A stretch of DNA of 64,000 nucleotides, from contig NZ_AFPK01000014.1 of assembly GCF_000220525.1 (NCBI RefSeq), forward strand, positions 162,264-226,263. Direction: 5' to 3'. Every line of letters begins with the position of its first letter. Position 1 is the stretch's first letter. A program made the translations under genes and the position numbers. Shown piece after piece: positions 43,639-52,771 of this stretch. A model generated the notes under the pieces. It was given only the letters and a program-made list of their open reading frames with translations. It did not search any database and was not told the origin of the DNA. The DNA comes from Ochrovirga pacifica. Its GTDB lineage: Bacteria > Bacteroidota > Bacteroidia > Flavobacteriales > Flavobacteriaceae.

Positions 43639-45000
43639 TTATTTTTTGTCCATTATTTTTATTCTGCCCTCTGTTTTGCCTGTAAGCACCAATTGGTTTT
43701 CTGTGGGTAGTTGCATTGGGTAATCTGCATCTGTAAACACCACGGCTACAGAGGCCCCTAATACGGCACTTTCTTTGCCATACCCCCCGCCATCTACCAA
43801 CGTATAATTGGCATCGTTTAGCACAGGGTTAAAATCTGGATTTTTATACAAAGGATGTAGTGCTTTTGGAACGTACACAAAGTTTTTATATGACAATGTT
43901 GCTGTATGATCTGTAGCTGCTAGACTGATGTTTTTGAATTGAGAATTTTGAGAGAAGCTTCCTCTGGCTTTTCTTTTAGAATCTTTGGCCACAAAACCTC
44001 TTCTTAGAAATAAGGTCCATGTACTTCCTTGGGATTTAGCTCCATCTACCAAAATTCTTCCGTTTACTACTGAATGGGGTTGCAAAAGTACTGCTGCTTT
44101 TCCGTGAATGCTTGCTACGTTTTTTATTACAATGTTAGAAACCCCAAGATTGTATTGCCTACCTGTGTGTGCTTCGATTCTGCACGTCATTCCCCCATGA
44201 CTGACTAAGTTTTTTAGCAAAATATTTTTACCCACATTGGTTTGAGCCAAACCATAACCAATAGAACCCCCGGTAAGTTCTATATTGGCAATGGTAACGT
44301 TTTGGGCAATGTTTGCATGTTGGTTGCTAACCTTAACAGGGTTAAAAGCGATGGCTGCCCCTTTGGTAAGATGATCTTGTATGGTAAGATTTTGGATAAG
44401 AACATTTTTTACATAACCTATGGCAATGGCACGGTAAAAGGTGTTTTTGGGTCGGGTTAGTATGCATTTTGGTCTTGAGTTTATAGTGCCCAGACCTGTA
44501 ATCTTTACGTTTTGTACTAAAGACTTGCCTTCTTTCATTCCTATATTGAACAAAAAATTTTTGATGCCTTTGTGCCATTTATCATGATCCATGGTAAAGG
44601 TAGTACCTTGTTCTATGGTGATGTGAATGTTAGATTTTAGACAAACATCTTTAATGGTATACGCACCTTTTTTGATGAGAATGGTTCCTCCGCCTTTTTG
44701 ATTTAGGTCTGTAATTAGTTGATTCAATCGATCTGTATCGTTTTCTCCGGCAGTAAATGTTAGCATTCTATTTTGAGGAAGTTCTTTAAAATCTTTGCCT
44801 TGGTAACCTGCTCCGTCTTGACTGTAAGGAGTAGCAGGATACATACTACTATCTGAAACGTTTCCAGGATTTACTTTGGTTTGTGAATGCTTTGTGGTTT
44901 CTTCTGTTTCTTTATCAGATTGCTTTTCTATTGGATTGCTATTGGCAGAACAAGAAAAAAAGGTAAGTACTACAAATGCAAGACGAAGTATTGTTTTCAT
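43639..45000 (-). CDS. iota-carrageenase-like (GH82-like) right-handed beta-helix lipoprotein
   Basis: 453 residues. Lipobox FFSC (Cys17) and a Ser/Thr/Lys-rich linker precede a parallel beta-helix starting with GGGTILIKKGAYTI and LKSNIHITIEQG. The central GYGLAQTNVGKNILLKNLVS, HGGMTCRIEAHTG and AAVLLQPHSVVNGR align by eye with the core of Alteromonas iota-carrageenase. Glu276 matches its catalytic Glu. The paired Asp is His278 here, and His309 matches the conserved His. This is the GH82 fold, but activity on iota-carrageenan is doubtful. Surface lipid anchoring fits polysaccharide capture. No PUL (SusC/D, sulfatases) lies nearby. Confidence 0.75.
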   Translation of the reverse strand: MKTILRLAFVVLTFFSCSANSNPIEKQSDKETEETTKHSQTKVNPGNVSDSSMYPATPYSQDGAGYQGKDFKELPQNRMLTFTAGENDTDRLNQLITDLNQKGGGTILIKKGAYTIKDVCLKSNIHITIEQGTTFTMDHDKWHKGIKNFLFNIGMKEGKSLVQNVKITGLGTINSRPKCILTRPKNTFYRAIAIGYVKNVLIQNLTIQDHLTKGAAIAFNPVKVSNQHANIAQNVTIANIELTGGSIGYGLAQTNVGKNILLKNLVSHGGMTCRIEAHTGRQYNLGVSNIVIKNVASIHGKAAVLLQPHSVVNGRILVDGAKSQGSTWTLFLRRGFVAKDSKRKARGSFSQNSQFKNISLAATDHTATLSYKNFVYVPKALHPLYKNPDFNPVLNDANYTLVDGGGYGKESAVLGASVAVVFTDADYPMQLPTENQLVLTGKTEGRIKIMDKK

Positions 45001-45075
45001 TTTTTTAGATTTTAGAAATCTAAATATAGAAGCAGATTCTAAAGAAAAGCAACTATAAATACACTATTGAAAGCA

Positions 45076-45885
45076 TTATATTGCCGATTGATTTGCAAAC
45101 ACAACATTTTGATGCAGCGCTACATCTTGTGTAAGTTTTTGTAAGATAGCTAAATTACCATTACTGATAAGTAAGTGTTTTGCAGCTGTTGTTTTTGGAT
45201 TTTGCAAATGATGTTCTGCCAATATACGTTCTGTTTGTTTGGCAACTGCAAAGCCTGAATCTATTACGGTAACTGTTGTACCTAGCAACTGTTTAATTTT
45301 AGGAATTAAATAAGGATAATGAGAACAACCCAAGACTAAATAATCTATTTGGTGTTGCATCATAGGTTGCAAATACTTTGTTAGCAGTTGTTCTAGTTCG
45401 GGGCTATTTATTTTGTCTGCTTCTATTAAAGGTACCAAGCCCGTACCCTCTTGCTCTACCACAGTAATGTTTGCTGCAAATTTTTGTGTCGTATGATGAA
45501 ACAACGCACTGCTTAGTGTTCCTTTGGTAGCTAAAATTCCTACAGCTTTGGTTTGAGTGGCCAATGCAGCAGGTTTAATGGCAGGTTCTATACCTATAAA
45601 GGGAATTTGAAACTTATCTCTAAGAATATGGATTGCGTTGGTTGTGGCGGTATTGCAGGCTACGACAATTATTTTTGCACCTTTGTCTATTAGATACTGG
45701 GTATTTTTGATACAGATTGCTATAATTTCTTCTTTGGATTTTTCGCCATACGGAGCGTTGCTACTATCTGCAAAATAGATGGTATCTTCGTTGGGTAATC
45801 TTTTGATAATTTCTTTCCAGATAGAAGTTCCTCCTACCCCTGAATCAAAAATTCCGATTGGACTTGCTGTACGATTGGTTGTCAT
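45076..45885 (-). CDS. murI: glutamate racemase
   Basis: Makes D-glutamate for peptidoglycan. 269 residues. The two catalytic Cys are in VACNTATTNA and LGCSHYPYL, and the N-terminal substrate loop is IGIFDSGVGGTS. It lies downstream of the ompH-bamA-uppS cluster on the same strand. A strong terminator separates it from ompH, so it may have its own promoter. Confidence 0.95.
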   Translation of the reverse strand: MTTNRTASPIGIFDSGVGGTSIWKEIIKRLPNEDTIYFADSSNAPYGEKSKEEIIAICIKNTQYLIDKGAKIIVVACNTATTNAIHILRDKFQIPFIGIEPAIKPAALATQTKAVGILATKGTLSSALFHHTTQKFAANITVVEQEGTGLVPLIEADKINSPELEQLLTKYLQPMMQHQIDYLVLGCSHYPYLIPKIKQLLGTTVTVIDSGFAVAKQTERILAEHHLQNPKTTAAKHLLISNGNLAILQKLTQDVALHQNVVFANQSAI

Positions 45886-45919
45886 GGCACAAAATCAAAT
45901 AAAAATTAAAGATATAAAA

Positions 45920-45945
45920 AAAGCATTCCTTGTAAGGAATGCTTT
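45920..45945 (-). terminator. intrinsic terminator of the ompH/bamA cluster
   Basis: Perfect 12-bp stem: AAAGCATTCCTT (45920-45931) with AAGGAATGCTTT (45934-45945), 2-nt gap, T-run on the minus strand. Confidence 0.85.
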
Positions 45946-45969
45946 AAGTTGTGTGTTTGTATTTCTATT

Positions 45970-46473
45970 TTATTTTACTCCTAACTTAGCTTTGATTGCT
46001 GCTGAGATGTCTTCACCACCTTCAGAATAGATTAAGGTTCTAGCATCTAAGATGTACTGGATTCCTTTTTCTTTAGCGTATGCTTTGATAGCATCTTGAG
46101 CTTTCTTTACGATTGGAGCCAACAATTCGTTTTGTTTTTTTTGTAACTCTTGTTGAGCAGCAGCTTGTAATTGTTGAATTTTAGCTTGTTCTTGTTGTAC
46201 TTCTACAGCTCTTTGTTGATTTTCTTCAGGAGTTTTAGACTTCTCTTCTGCTGTGTATCTATCAAACTTAGCTTTTAATGCAGTTGAAGCTGTTTTGATT
46301 TCAGATTCGTACGTTTTTCCTAATTTTTCCATATCTGCTTGCATCGCTTTGGCTTCTGGCATAGAAGCTACCACTTCGTCTAAGTTGATATGTGCAATTT
46401 TTTGAGCGTTTGCAAACTGTGTAAATCCTAGTGCAATAATTGCAATTAAAAATGTGGTTTTAATTTGTTTCAT
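45970..46473 (-). CDS. OmpH/Skp-family periplasmic chaperone
   Basis: Holds outer-membrane proteins in transit to BamA. 167 residues. Signal peptide (MKQIKTTFLIAIIALGFTQF, ending FANAQ). The start IAHINLDEVVASMPEAKAMQ is the OmpH head. A long Gln/Lys-rich coiled coil (about 45-120) forms the tentacles, and the C-terminal GIQYILDARTLIYSEGGEDI is typical. It overlaps the preceding ompH-like gene by 14 nt. Two such chaperones before bamA are usual in flavobacteria. Confidence 0.93.
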   Translation of the reverse strand: MKQIKTTFLIAIIALGFTQFANAQKIAHINLDEVVASMPEAKAMQADMEKLGKTYESEIKTASTALKAKFDRYTAEEKSKTPEENQQRAVEVQQEQAKIQQLQAAAQQELQKKQNELLAPIVKKAQDAIKAYAKEKGIQYILDARTLIYSEGGEDISAAIKAKLGVK

Positions 46474-47176
46474 CGTTTTTCTTGTTTAATCGTTTTTGTC
46501 TTTCTTCTCGCCTTTTTTTAAGGGCTTCTTCTCGTTTTTTTCTTTGTTCTGCTATTCTAGCTTCTCTTGCTTTTCTGGCTTCTTCTCTTTTAAGAGCAGC
46601 CTCTTCTTCTTTTATTTCTTTCTCTGATTTTTGAATGTACTTTAAAACTAGGTCGCTAATATCGTAATTGTTATTGGTATAGAGCATAACGATGGACGAA
46701 GATTTTTCAAAAATCATGTCGAATTTACGCAATTTAGCTACCACTTGTACCGCATTGAATACTAAATCTTGGTAAGGAGTTACTAATTTTTTTCTTAGGT
46801 CATATAATTTTCCTTCAACTCCAAAATAGGTATTCTCTGTGGTTAATATTTCACGTTCGTACAATTCTATTTCTGTTTCTCTTTCTCTGATTAAATCCTC
46901 TGTTAACAAGGGTTTTTCATTTAGAAACTCTTTTTTCATGGTTTCTAGCTTTAGATACATCTTGTCTAAATTTCTTTTCCAAAGCGTTGTTTCAGAGTCT
47001 AGCTTAGACTGTGCTTGGGCATAAGATGGAATTTGTTCTAAGATGTATTCCATATCTACAAATCCTATTCTTTGTACAGATTGTTCTCTTTGTTGTGCCG
47101 TTACGGTTAGCACTGTAAAAACAAAAATTGTTACAAAAAAATGTTTGGGTTTGGATATGTATCTAGAAATAATCAT
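46460..47176 (-). CDS. OmpH/Skp-family periplasmic chaperone with long charged tail
   Basis: 238 residues. Signal peptide ends VTAQQ (about 29). OmpH head RIGFVDMEYILEQIPSYAQA, then a coiled coil and a compact region with FEKSSSIVMLYTNNNYDI. The last 55 residues are almost only Glu, Lys, Arg and Ala (REEARKAREARIAEQRKKRE and on), a solvent-exposed single helix absent from the second copy. Operon: 9 nt after bamA, 14-nt overlap with the next ompH. Confidence 0.9.
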   Translation of the reverse strand: MIISRYISKPKHFFVTIFVFTVLTVTAQQREQSVQRIGFVDMEYILEQIPSYAQAQSKLDSETTLWKRNLDKMYLKLETMKKEFLNEKPLLTEDLIRERETEIELYEREILTTENTYFGVEGKLYDLRKKLVTPYQDLVFNAVQVVAKLRKFDMIFEKSSSIVMLYTNNNYDISDLVLKYIQKSEKEIKEEEAALKREEARKAREARIAEQRKKREEALKKRREERQKRLNKKNDETN

Positions 47177-47185
47177 GCCATGTTT

Positions 47186-49702
47186 TTAAAATTGTTGTCC
47201 TATGATAAAGTGGGTTTGCCATCCTGACTTTTGTATTTCTCCTGGAACATTGTCAAATCCATGACCAAAATCTATTCCTAACAAACCAAATGCTGGCATA
47301 AATATACGGATTCCTAGTCCTGCTGATTTTTTTACATCAAAAGGATTAAAGTTATCCATTCCGCTGTAAGCGTTTCCTGCCTCTACAAATCCAAGTGCAT
47401 AAATTGATGCCGATGGTTTTAAGGTAATTGGGTAACGTAGTTCCATAGACATTTTATCGTATACGGTTGCTCCAAAAAATTCTCCTGCAGCTCCATCAGA
47501 TAAAGAACTGTTTGGATATCCTCTTAATCCTATTACTTCTCTACCATCAAAATTGTTGGTATTTAATCCGTCTCCTCCTACGAAATAACGCTCAAAAGGA
47601 ATTTCTCCTTTTCTGTTGTTGTATTGTCCTAGGTATCCAAATTGCAGGTTGGTCATTAATACAAATTTATCAACCAAAGCGGTGTACCATTTTGCTTTGA
47701 TGTTTACTTTGTAATACTCTAACCATTTGAAACGTTCGTTGTTGCTTTCAAATCTTTCTGAAGTAAACATAGAGTAAGGAGGTGTAAATTTACCTTCTAC
47801 ACTAAATGTAGAACCGTATCTTGGGAAAATTAAGCTTGGTCCTGCTGAGTTTCTTTGTAAAGTTACGTTGTAAGATAGGTTGTGAGAAGTTCCTCTTCCG
47901 TTGTCAAAAGTTAAAGATCCAAAATTAAAATCTTTGGCCTCGTATCTTCTGTAACTAATGGCATTGCTAATGGTAAAGTAATCGTCTGGCCATTTTAATC
48001 TTTCTCCAATACCTACAGAAACTCCAAAAATATTTAACAACTGATCTTTATCTACATTGTTGTACGAAGTAATTTGTCCCAAACTATTGGTTTCGTATCC
48101 GTATTGTCTTTGATTGTAAATAGAAAAGGTAAAAGATCTTGGTTTTTTACCTCCCAACCAAGGTTCGGTAAAAGAGATGCTATTAGAGGTATTAAATCTA
48201 CTGGCTTGTAACCTTAAAGACAATTGTTGCCCGTCTCCTAAAGGTAATGGCTTGTATTCTTTTTTATTAAAAATGTTTCTAATAGAAAAGTTGTTAAACG
48301 AAAGCCCTAATGTACCAATAAAAGATCCTCCACCATATCCACCTTGCAGTTCTATTTGGCTAGAACCTTTTTCTTCTAGACTATATTCTACCGCTACGGT
48401 TTTGTCTGCGTAATTTGGCTTTAGGTCTGGTGTGATGTTTTCTGCATCAAAAAATCCCATTTGCCCCAACTCGCGAATGGAACGGATGATATTGTCTTTG
48501 CTATACAAATCTCCTGGTCTTGTTCTTAACTCTCTAAAGATTACGTGATCGTTAGTTCTTTCGTTTCCTATTACAGAAACATGACTAATAGTTGCCGGAT
48601 CGTCTTCGTGAATTCTGATTTCTACAGTGATAGAATCGTTCTCTACTTTGGTTTCTACCAAATTTATTTGAGAAAACAAATATCCATTGTTTTGGTACAA
48701 GGTAGAGATATCTTCAGAATCTGGTGTTCCATCTCCTTTTACACGTTCTTCTAAGGTTTTGGAGTCGTATACATCACCTTTGTCTATTTTTAAGATTTTT
48801 TGAAGTTGATCACTTGCATAGGTTTTATTTCCTAAGAACAAGATGTCTTTATAAAAGTATTTTTTTCCTTCCTCAAGACTTAAGTGCAGGTCGATGGTTT
48901 TTCCGTCTTTGTTCCAACTTATACTATCTGATAGAATTCTGGCATCTCTAAACCCTTTTCTTCTATACTTTTCAATCAGTTTTTGTTTGTCTTCTTCAAA
49001 AGCATCTTCTACGTATTTAGAGCGTTTCCAAAATCTTCCCCAAAATTTTTGTTTGGTATCTTTTAAGGCTTTTCTTACATCTCTGTCATCAAACTGTTCG
49101 TTTCCAGCAATTACGATTTCATCAATCTTAACTAACTTTCCTTTGTCAATTCTAACTACAGCATTTCTTAAATTTGGATTTTCTGGAGTATTGGTTTTAA
49201 TGCGTACTTTGGCATTTAAATATCCTTTATCTATGTAAAATTGTTTGATGTAATTTTCTGTTGATTTTACCAAATTTTCTGTAAGCATTTTACCTTTTAC
49301 AAAATCGGTATCTTCTCTAAATTTTTTGGCTTTGGATTTACTAACACCTATATAAGTAATTCTATCTAACTGAGGTAATTCTTGAATCGCAAATTCTAAA
49401 TAAATTGTATTCCCCTCTAATTTGGTTGCGTATACTTCTACATTGCTAAACTTGTCCGTTTTGTGTAATTTTTTGATAGCACTTGTTAGCTTATCTCCTG
49501 GGATTTTAATCTCTTGTCCTGTTTTTAATCCTGAATAAGAAATTACTGAAGCCTCAGAAAACTGATTGGTACCCGTAACTGTAATTCCTCCTAACAAGTA
49601 TCGTTTGGAAGTTGTTAAATCAGGTTCGGTTTCTTGTGAAAAAATAAGATTGCTAATAAATAAAAAAAGGATAGAAATATATTTCTTAAGTAACTTGTTC
49701 AT
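47186..49702 (-). CDS. bamA: BamA, outer-membrane protein assembly factor
   Basis: Central subunit of the BAM complex that folds beta-barrels. 838 residues. Signal peptide (ending IFSQE), then POTRA domains (about residues 25-440; RYLLGGITVTGTNQFSE is POTRA1-like). The 16-stranded barrel follows, with loop-6 signature residues in VIGLRGYPNSSL and a C-terminal FIIGQQF ending in Phe. The start overlaps uppS by 17 nt. The downstream ompH pair encodes its chaperones. Confidence 0.96.
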   Translation of the reverse strand: MNKLLKKYISILFLFISNLIFSQETEPDLTTSKRYLLGGITVTGTNQFSEASVISYSGLKTGQEIKIPGDKLTSAIKKLHKTDKFSNVEVYATKLEGNTIYLEFAIQELPQLDRITYIGVSKSKAKKFREDTDFVKGKMLTENLVKSTENYIKQFYIDKGYLNAKVRIKTNTPENPNLRNAVVRIDKGKLVKIDEIVIAGNEQFDDRDVRKALKDTKQKFWGRFWKRSKYVEDAFEEDKQKLIEKYRRKGFRDARILSDSISWNKDGKTIDLHLSLEEGKKYFYKDILFLGNKTYASDQLQKILKIDKGDVYDSKTLEERVKGDGTPDSEDISTLYQNNGYLFSQINLVETKVENDSITVEIRIHEDDPATISHVSVIGNERTNDHVIFRELRTRPGDLYSKDNIIRSIRELGQMGFFDAENITPDLKPNYADKTVAVEYSLEEKGSSQIELQGGYGGGSFIGTLGLSFNNFSIRNIFNKKEYKPLPLGDGQQLSLRLQASRFNTSNSISFTEPWLGGKKPRSFTFSIYNQRQYGYETNSLGQITSYNNVDKDQLLNIFGVSVGIGERLKWPDDYFTISNAISYRRYEAKDFNFGSLTFDNGRGTSHNLSYNVTLQRNSAGPSLIFPRYGSTFSVEGKFTPPYSMFTSERFESNNERFKWLEYYKVNIKAKWYTALVDKFVLMTNLQFGYLGQYNNRKGEIPFERYFVGGDGLNTNNFDGREVIGLRGYPNSSLSDGAAGEFFGATVYDKMSMELRYPITLKPSASIYALGFVEAGNAYSGMDNFNPFDVKKSAGLGIRIFMPAFGLLGIDFGHGFDNVPGEIQKSGWQTHFIIGQQF

Positions 49703-50441
49703 GTTCTCCGTCTAATTGTTCGCTGGTTTTTCCAAACCTTCTTTCTCTGTTTTGATACGTTTCAACTGCTTTGTACAAGTCCTCTCTTCTAAAATCAGGC
49801 CAAAGTACATCGGTAAAATACAATTCTGCATAAGCCATTTGCCATAAAAGGTAATTGCTAAGTCTCTGTTCGCCACTAGTTCGGATCATTAAATCTACAT
49901 CGGGCAAGTTGTGCGTGTACAAATGCTGCTGTATTTGGCAGTCGTTGATCTCGTTAATACTTAATTCTTTATTTTCTACTTTTTCTGCTATTTTTTTGAT
50001 ACAAGAAGTAATTTCTTCTCTACTTCCGTAGCTAAGTGCAAAGGTTAAAATAATTTTTGAATTATTTTCGGTGGTTTTAATAACTTCTTTTAGAGTTTGT
50101 TGCGCATTGTCTGGCAAGTCGTTTAATTTACCAATGGCATTAACCTTTACCCCGTTTTTCATAAAATCAGGGACTTCTTTTTTTAAAGACTTGGTTAGCA
50201 AAGTCATCAATGCATCTACTTCTAGTTTAGGTCTTTTCCAGTTTTCTGTAGAGAATGCATATAGAGTAATTGCCTCTGCTCCTATTTCTGAGGCGGCTAT
50301 CACAGATTCTCGAACTGCTGTTAACGCATTTCTGTGACCAAAAATCCTAGCCATTCCTTGTTTTTTTGCCCACCTACCATTACCATCCATGATAATTGCA
50401 ATGTGTCTAGGAATCTTATTTTCTTTTAATTGATCTAACAA
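49686..50441 (-). CDS. uppS: isoprenyl transferase (undecaprenyl-PP synthase)
   Basis: Condenses eight IPP units with FPP to give the lipid carrier for wall and polysaccharide synthesis. 251 residues. Signature IAIIMDGNGRWAKKQG with the catalytic Asp, then GHRNALTAVRES, TLYAFSTENW, and the C-terminal LMIRTSGEQRLSNYLLWQ. Cis-prenyltransferase fold. Gene order uppS-bamA is conserved in the group, linking lipid carrier and envelope assembly. Confidence 0.96.
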   Translation of the reverse strand: MLDQLKENKIPRHIAIIMDGNGRWAKKQGMARIFGHRNALTAVRESVIAASEIGAEAITLYAFSTENWKRPKLEVDALMTLLTKSLKKEVPDFMKNGVKVNAIGKLNDLPDNAQQTLKEVIKTTENNSKIILTFALSYGSREEITSCIKKIAEKVENKELSINEINDCQIQQHLYTHNLPDVDLMIRTSGEQRLSNYLLWQMAYAELYFTDVLWPDFRREDLYKAVETYQNRERRFGKTSEQLDGEHEQVT

Positions 50442-50455
50442 ATTGTATTTTTTAT

Positions 50456-51052
50456 TTAGAACTTACTTCTTGTCTTATAATCTTTTGGCCATCCAAAAGT
50501 ATAATAAATACTACCTCCTAAAAAGTAATAAGCATCATAAGTACTTCCATTAGTAGCCATTCCGTCCAAGTCGTCTGTTAATGCAACTCTTCCCTTTGCT
50601 TCTAATGAAAATAAGAAATCTCTATTAATTGCTCTTTTATATCCAATTCCAACTGGCAAAGCTATCATGGGTTTATAACCAGCTCCGTTATTGTAAATAA
50701 GGGCTGCTGCTTCTAAAATAAAATAGGGTGTTCCTCTTTCACCTTCTCTAAAACGCAATAGGTTGTATTTTGAGAAATTGAAATCAACACCTAATGTTCC
50801 TTCTAGAATACTTATGTTATCGTGTTTTAATCTATTGGCTGTTAAACGATATGCAATTCTGGGGTTTGCATTTTTTTTAATAGCAAAACCGATACTTGTT
50901 GGCGATATTTTTGGTTTTAGTAAATCCATAGTAGTGCTATTATCGGTTAAGATGTTTGGCATATTCAAAGTAAAACCAGCTTCATAGATTTGGGAAAAAC
51001 TGTTTTGAAAAGAAATAAAGATGAGTAGGTAGATTAGTTTTTTCATATTCAA
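50456..51052 (-). CDS. DUF6089-type outer-membrane beta-barrel protein
   Basis: 198 residues; signal peptide (MNMKKLIYLLIFISFQNSFS). Small barrel-like strands follow: IYEAGFTLNMPNIL, then NPRIAYRLTANRLKHDN, GTPYFILEAAALIYN, PVGIGYKRAINRD and a DNLDG-like DDLDGMA. The gene position between nadK and uppS is the conserved place of DUF6089 proteins. It is somewhat shorter than most I recall, and its N-terminus departs from the family. Function is unknown. Confidence 0.75.
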   Translation of the reverse strand: MNMKKLIYLLIFISFQNSFSQIYEAGFTLNMPNILTDNSTTMDLLKPKISPTSIGFAIKKNANPRIAYRLTANRLKHDNISILEGTLGVDFNFSKYNLLRFREGERGTPYFILEAAALIYNNGAGYKPMIALPVGIGYKRAINRDFLFSLEAKGRVALTDDLDGMATNGSTYDAYYFLGGSIYYTFGWPKDYKTRSKF

Positions 51053-51108
51053 TGTTTAAACGTGTCAAATATAATTAATTGATCAATAAAATTATTAGGA
51101 TTCTATTT

Positions 51109-52014
51109 TCATTTTATTGAAAACTTATTTCTTGTATCCTGTCCCCACAATAACTTATCTCTTAACGTATTGATAAAAGCATGGTTCTTTAAGGCAACGA
51201 TCTTGGCTGTAAAATCTGCTTTGGTTACAATCAATTCTGTTTCTACATCAATCGTGGTGACTCTTGAGTCCAAAGATGCTAAAAATTGATCTTCTCTCCT
51301 CAAAACTTTTAGTTTAATTTCGGTATTGTGCGAAATAACAATAGGTCTTGCGTTTAGGTTATGCGGTGCCACAGGTGTGATTAAAAAATTGTCTGTGTTT
51401 GGCATAATTACTGGACCTTGGCAGCTTAGAGAATATCCTGTAGATCCTGTAGGGGTAGAAATAATTAAGCCATCTGCGTAATAAGTGGTTAAATACTCTC
51501 CGTTTAAGTAAGCCTCTACTCCTATCATAGAAGTTGTGTCTTTTTTGGCAATGGTTAAATCATTCAACGCACATCCTATGCTTACAAATTCTTTAGAGTT
51601 TTCATTACTTTTTACATTTAACATTACTCGCTCCTCGACTCTATAATCTCCACTAAAAAAAGCTTTCATTGCTTGTGGAATTTCATTTTTCTGTACTGTG
51701 GCCAAAAAACCCAACCTTCCCAGGTTGATTCCTAAAACAGGAATTGGTAAGTGTTTTATTTGGTCCAATGCTCTTAAGATTGTTCCATCACCCCCTAAAG
51801 AAATTAGTGTTTGGAAAGAAGCGTCTAATGTGTTTTCATCATCGTAAACAGGTAACCCATTTGTAACGGACAATCCTGCTTGTTTTAATTCTTCTGCATA
51901 AGTACCAAAAACACAAACACTTGCATTCGCTTGTTCTAAAATTTCAAACAACTGAATTACATATTTTTCATGCTCTTGATGATAGGCCTGCCCATAGATG
52001 GCTACTTTTTTCAT
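51109..52014 (-). CDS. nadK: NAD kinase
   Basis: Phosphorylates NAD to NADP. 301 residues. The catalytic GGDGT motif is in LISLGGDGTILRA, and the NAD-binding region runs through LGINLGRLGFL. The C-terminal domain shows YYADGLIISTPTGSTGYSLS. Part of the conserved CBS-nadK-DUF6089-uppS-bamA order. Confidence 0.96.
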   Translation of the reverse strand: MKKVAIYGQAYHQEHEKYVIQLFEILEQANASVCVFGTYAEELKQAGLSVTNGLPVYDDENTLDASFQTLISLGGDGTILRALDQIKHLPIPVLGINLGRLGFLATVQKNEIPQAMKAFFSGDYRVEERVMLNVKSNENSKEFVSIGCALNDLTIAKKDTTSMIGVEAYLNGEYLTTYYADGLIISTPTGSTGYSLSCQGPVIMPNTDNFLITPVAPHNLNARPIVISHNTEIKLKVLRREDQFLASLDSRVTTIDVETELIVTKADFTAKIVALKNHAFINTLRDKLLWGQDTRNKFSIK

Positions 52015-52038
52015 TCGGATTACTTTTAGGCTGCGAAG

Positions 52039-52698
52039 TTAAATGTTTAAATATTTTATAAAGTATTCTGAACGTTTTTTTAATCCTTCCAAATATGAAT
52101 CTTCTGTTAAATTATTGATAATATAATAGTCATACCTTCTAAAGGACTGGATTAACTGATTGATGTTGATAGATTTTACTTTTAAGGTAATTAAAGTGTG
52201 TTCCTCTTCTCTTTTAGAAATAAAGCACCCCAGCACCATATTATTGTTAGACTCTACTATTTGACAAATTTCGGACATGGTATATTCTGTTGTCTTTTTT
52301 TCTAACAACAAAATATTTCCTTCGGTATTTAAAAAGTCTGTATCCGAAAAATAATCTAACGTGTCATTTAAATCTAAATAACCTATGTACTGCTTGTCCT
52401 TGTTTACAATAGGCAACATACTTGTATTGTTTACAGCAAAATTTGAGAATACTTCTAGTAAAATATCCTCTTCTTTAGCAAAAAAGTACTCAAAAAGATA
52501 GGCTACTTCTTCAATAGTTAGCTCTTTGTCTTCTATTGTTTTTAGGTCCTCTTTGGGAATATTCCCCAACAATTTTTGTCCTACTACTACCGGAATGTGT
52601 GAGTAAGGGATTTCTTCAAAAACAGCCAGAGTTTGTGCTACCGTTTCTTGTAAAGAAATTGTAATATGATCTGTTGATATGTAATCCATTAATTCCAT
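52039..52698 (-). CDS. CBS-domain protein
   Basis: 219 residues, cytosolic. Residues 1-120 form a CBS pair: ISLQETVAQTLAVFEEIPYS with HIPVV, then LLEVFSNFAVNNTSMLPIV. A C-terminal region (EEEHTLITLKVKSININQLI) resembles an ACT-like or AcuB-type domain. Such modules sense adenine nucleotides, and the place beside nadK suggests a link to NAD(P)/adenylate sensing, which is inference. First gene of the minus-strand cluster, divergent from pdxJ. Confidence 0.87.
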   Translation of the reverse strand: MELMDYISTDHITISLQETVAQTLAVFEEIPYSHIPVVVGQKLLGNIPKEDLKTIEDKELTIEEVAYLFEYFFAKEEDILLEVFSNFAVNNTSMLPIVNKDKQYIGYLDLNDTLDYFSDTDFLNTEGNILLLEKKTTEYTMSEICQIVESNNNMVLGCFISKREEEHTLITLKVKSININQLIQSFRRYDYYIINNLTEDSYLEGLKKRSEYFIKYLNI

Positions 52699-52743
52699 AA
52701 ACTCAAAATACTAAATTTTATATATAGTTCGGTCTATTTTAAA

Positions 52744-52751
52744 TATTTTTG
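52744..52751 (+). promoter_or_regulatory. -7 element upstream of pdxJ
   Basis: TATTTTTG fits TAnnTTTG, 20 nt before the pdxJ ATG. Confidence 0.45.
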
Positions 52752-52771
52752 CCATCATAAAAATACAGAAT

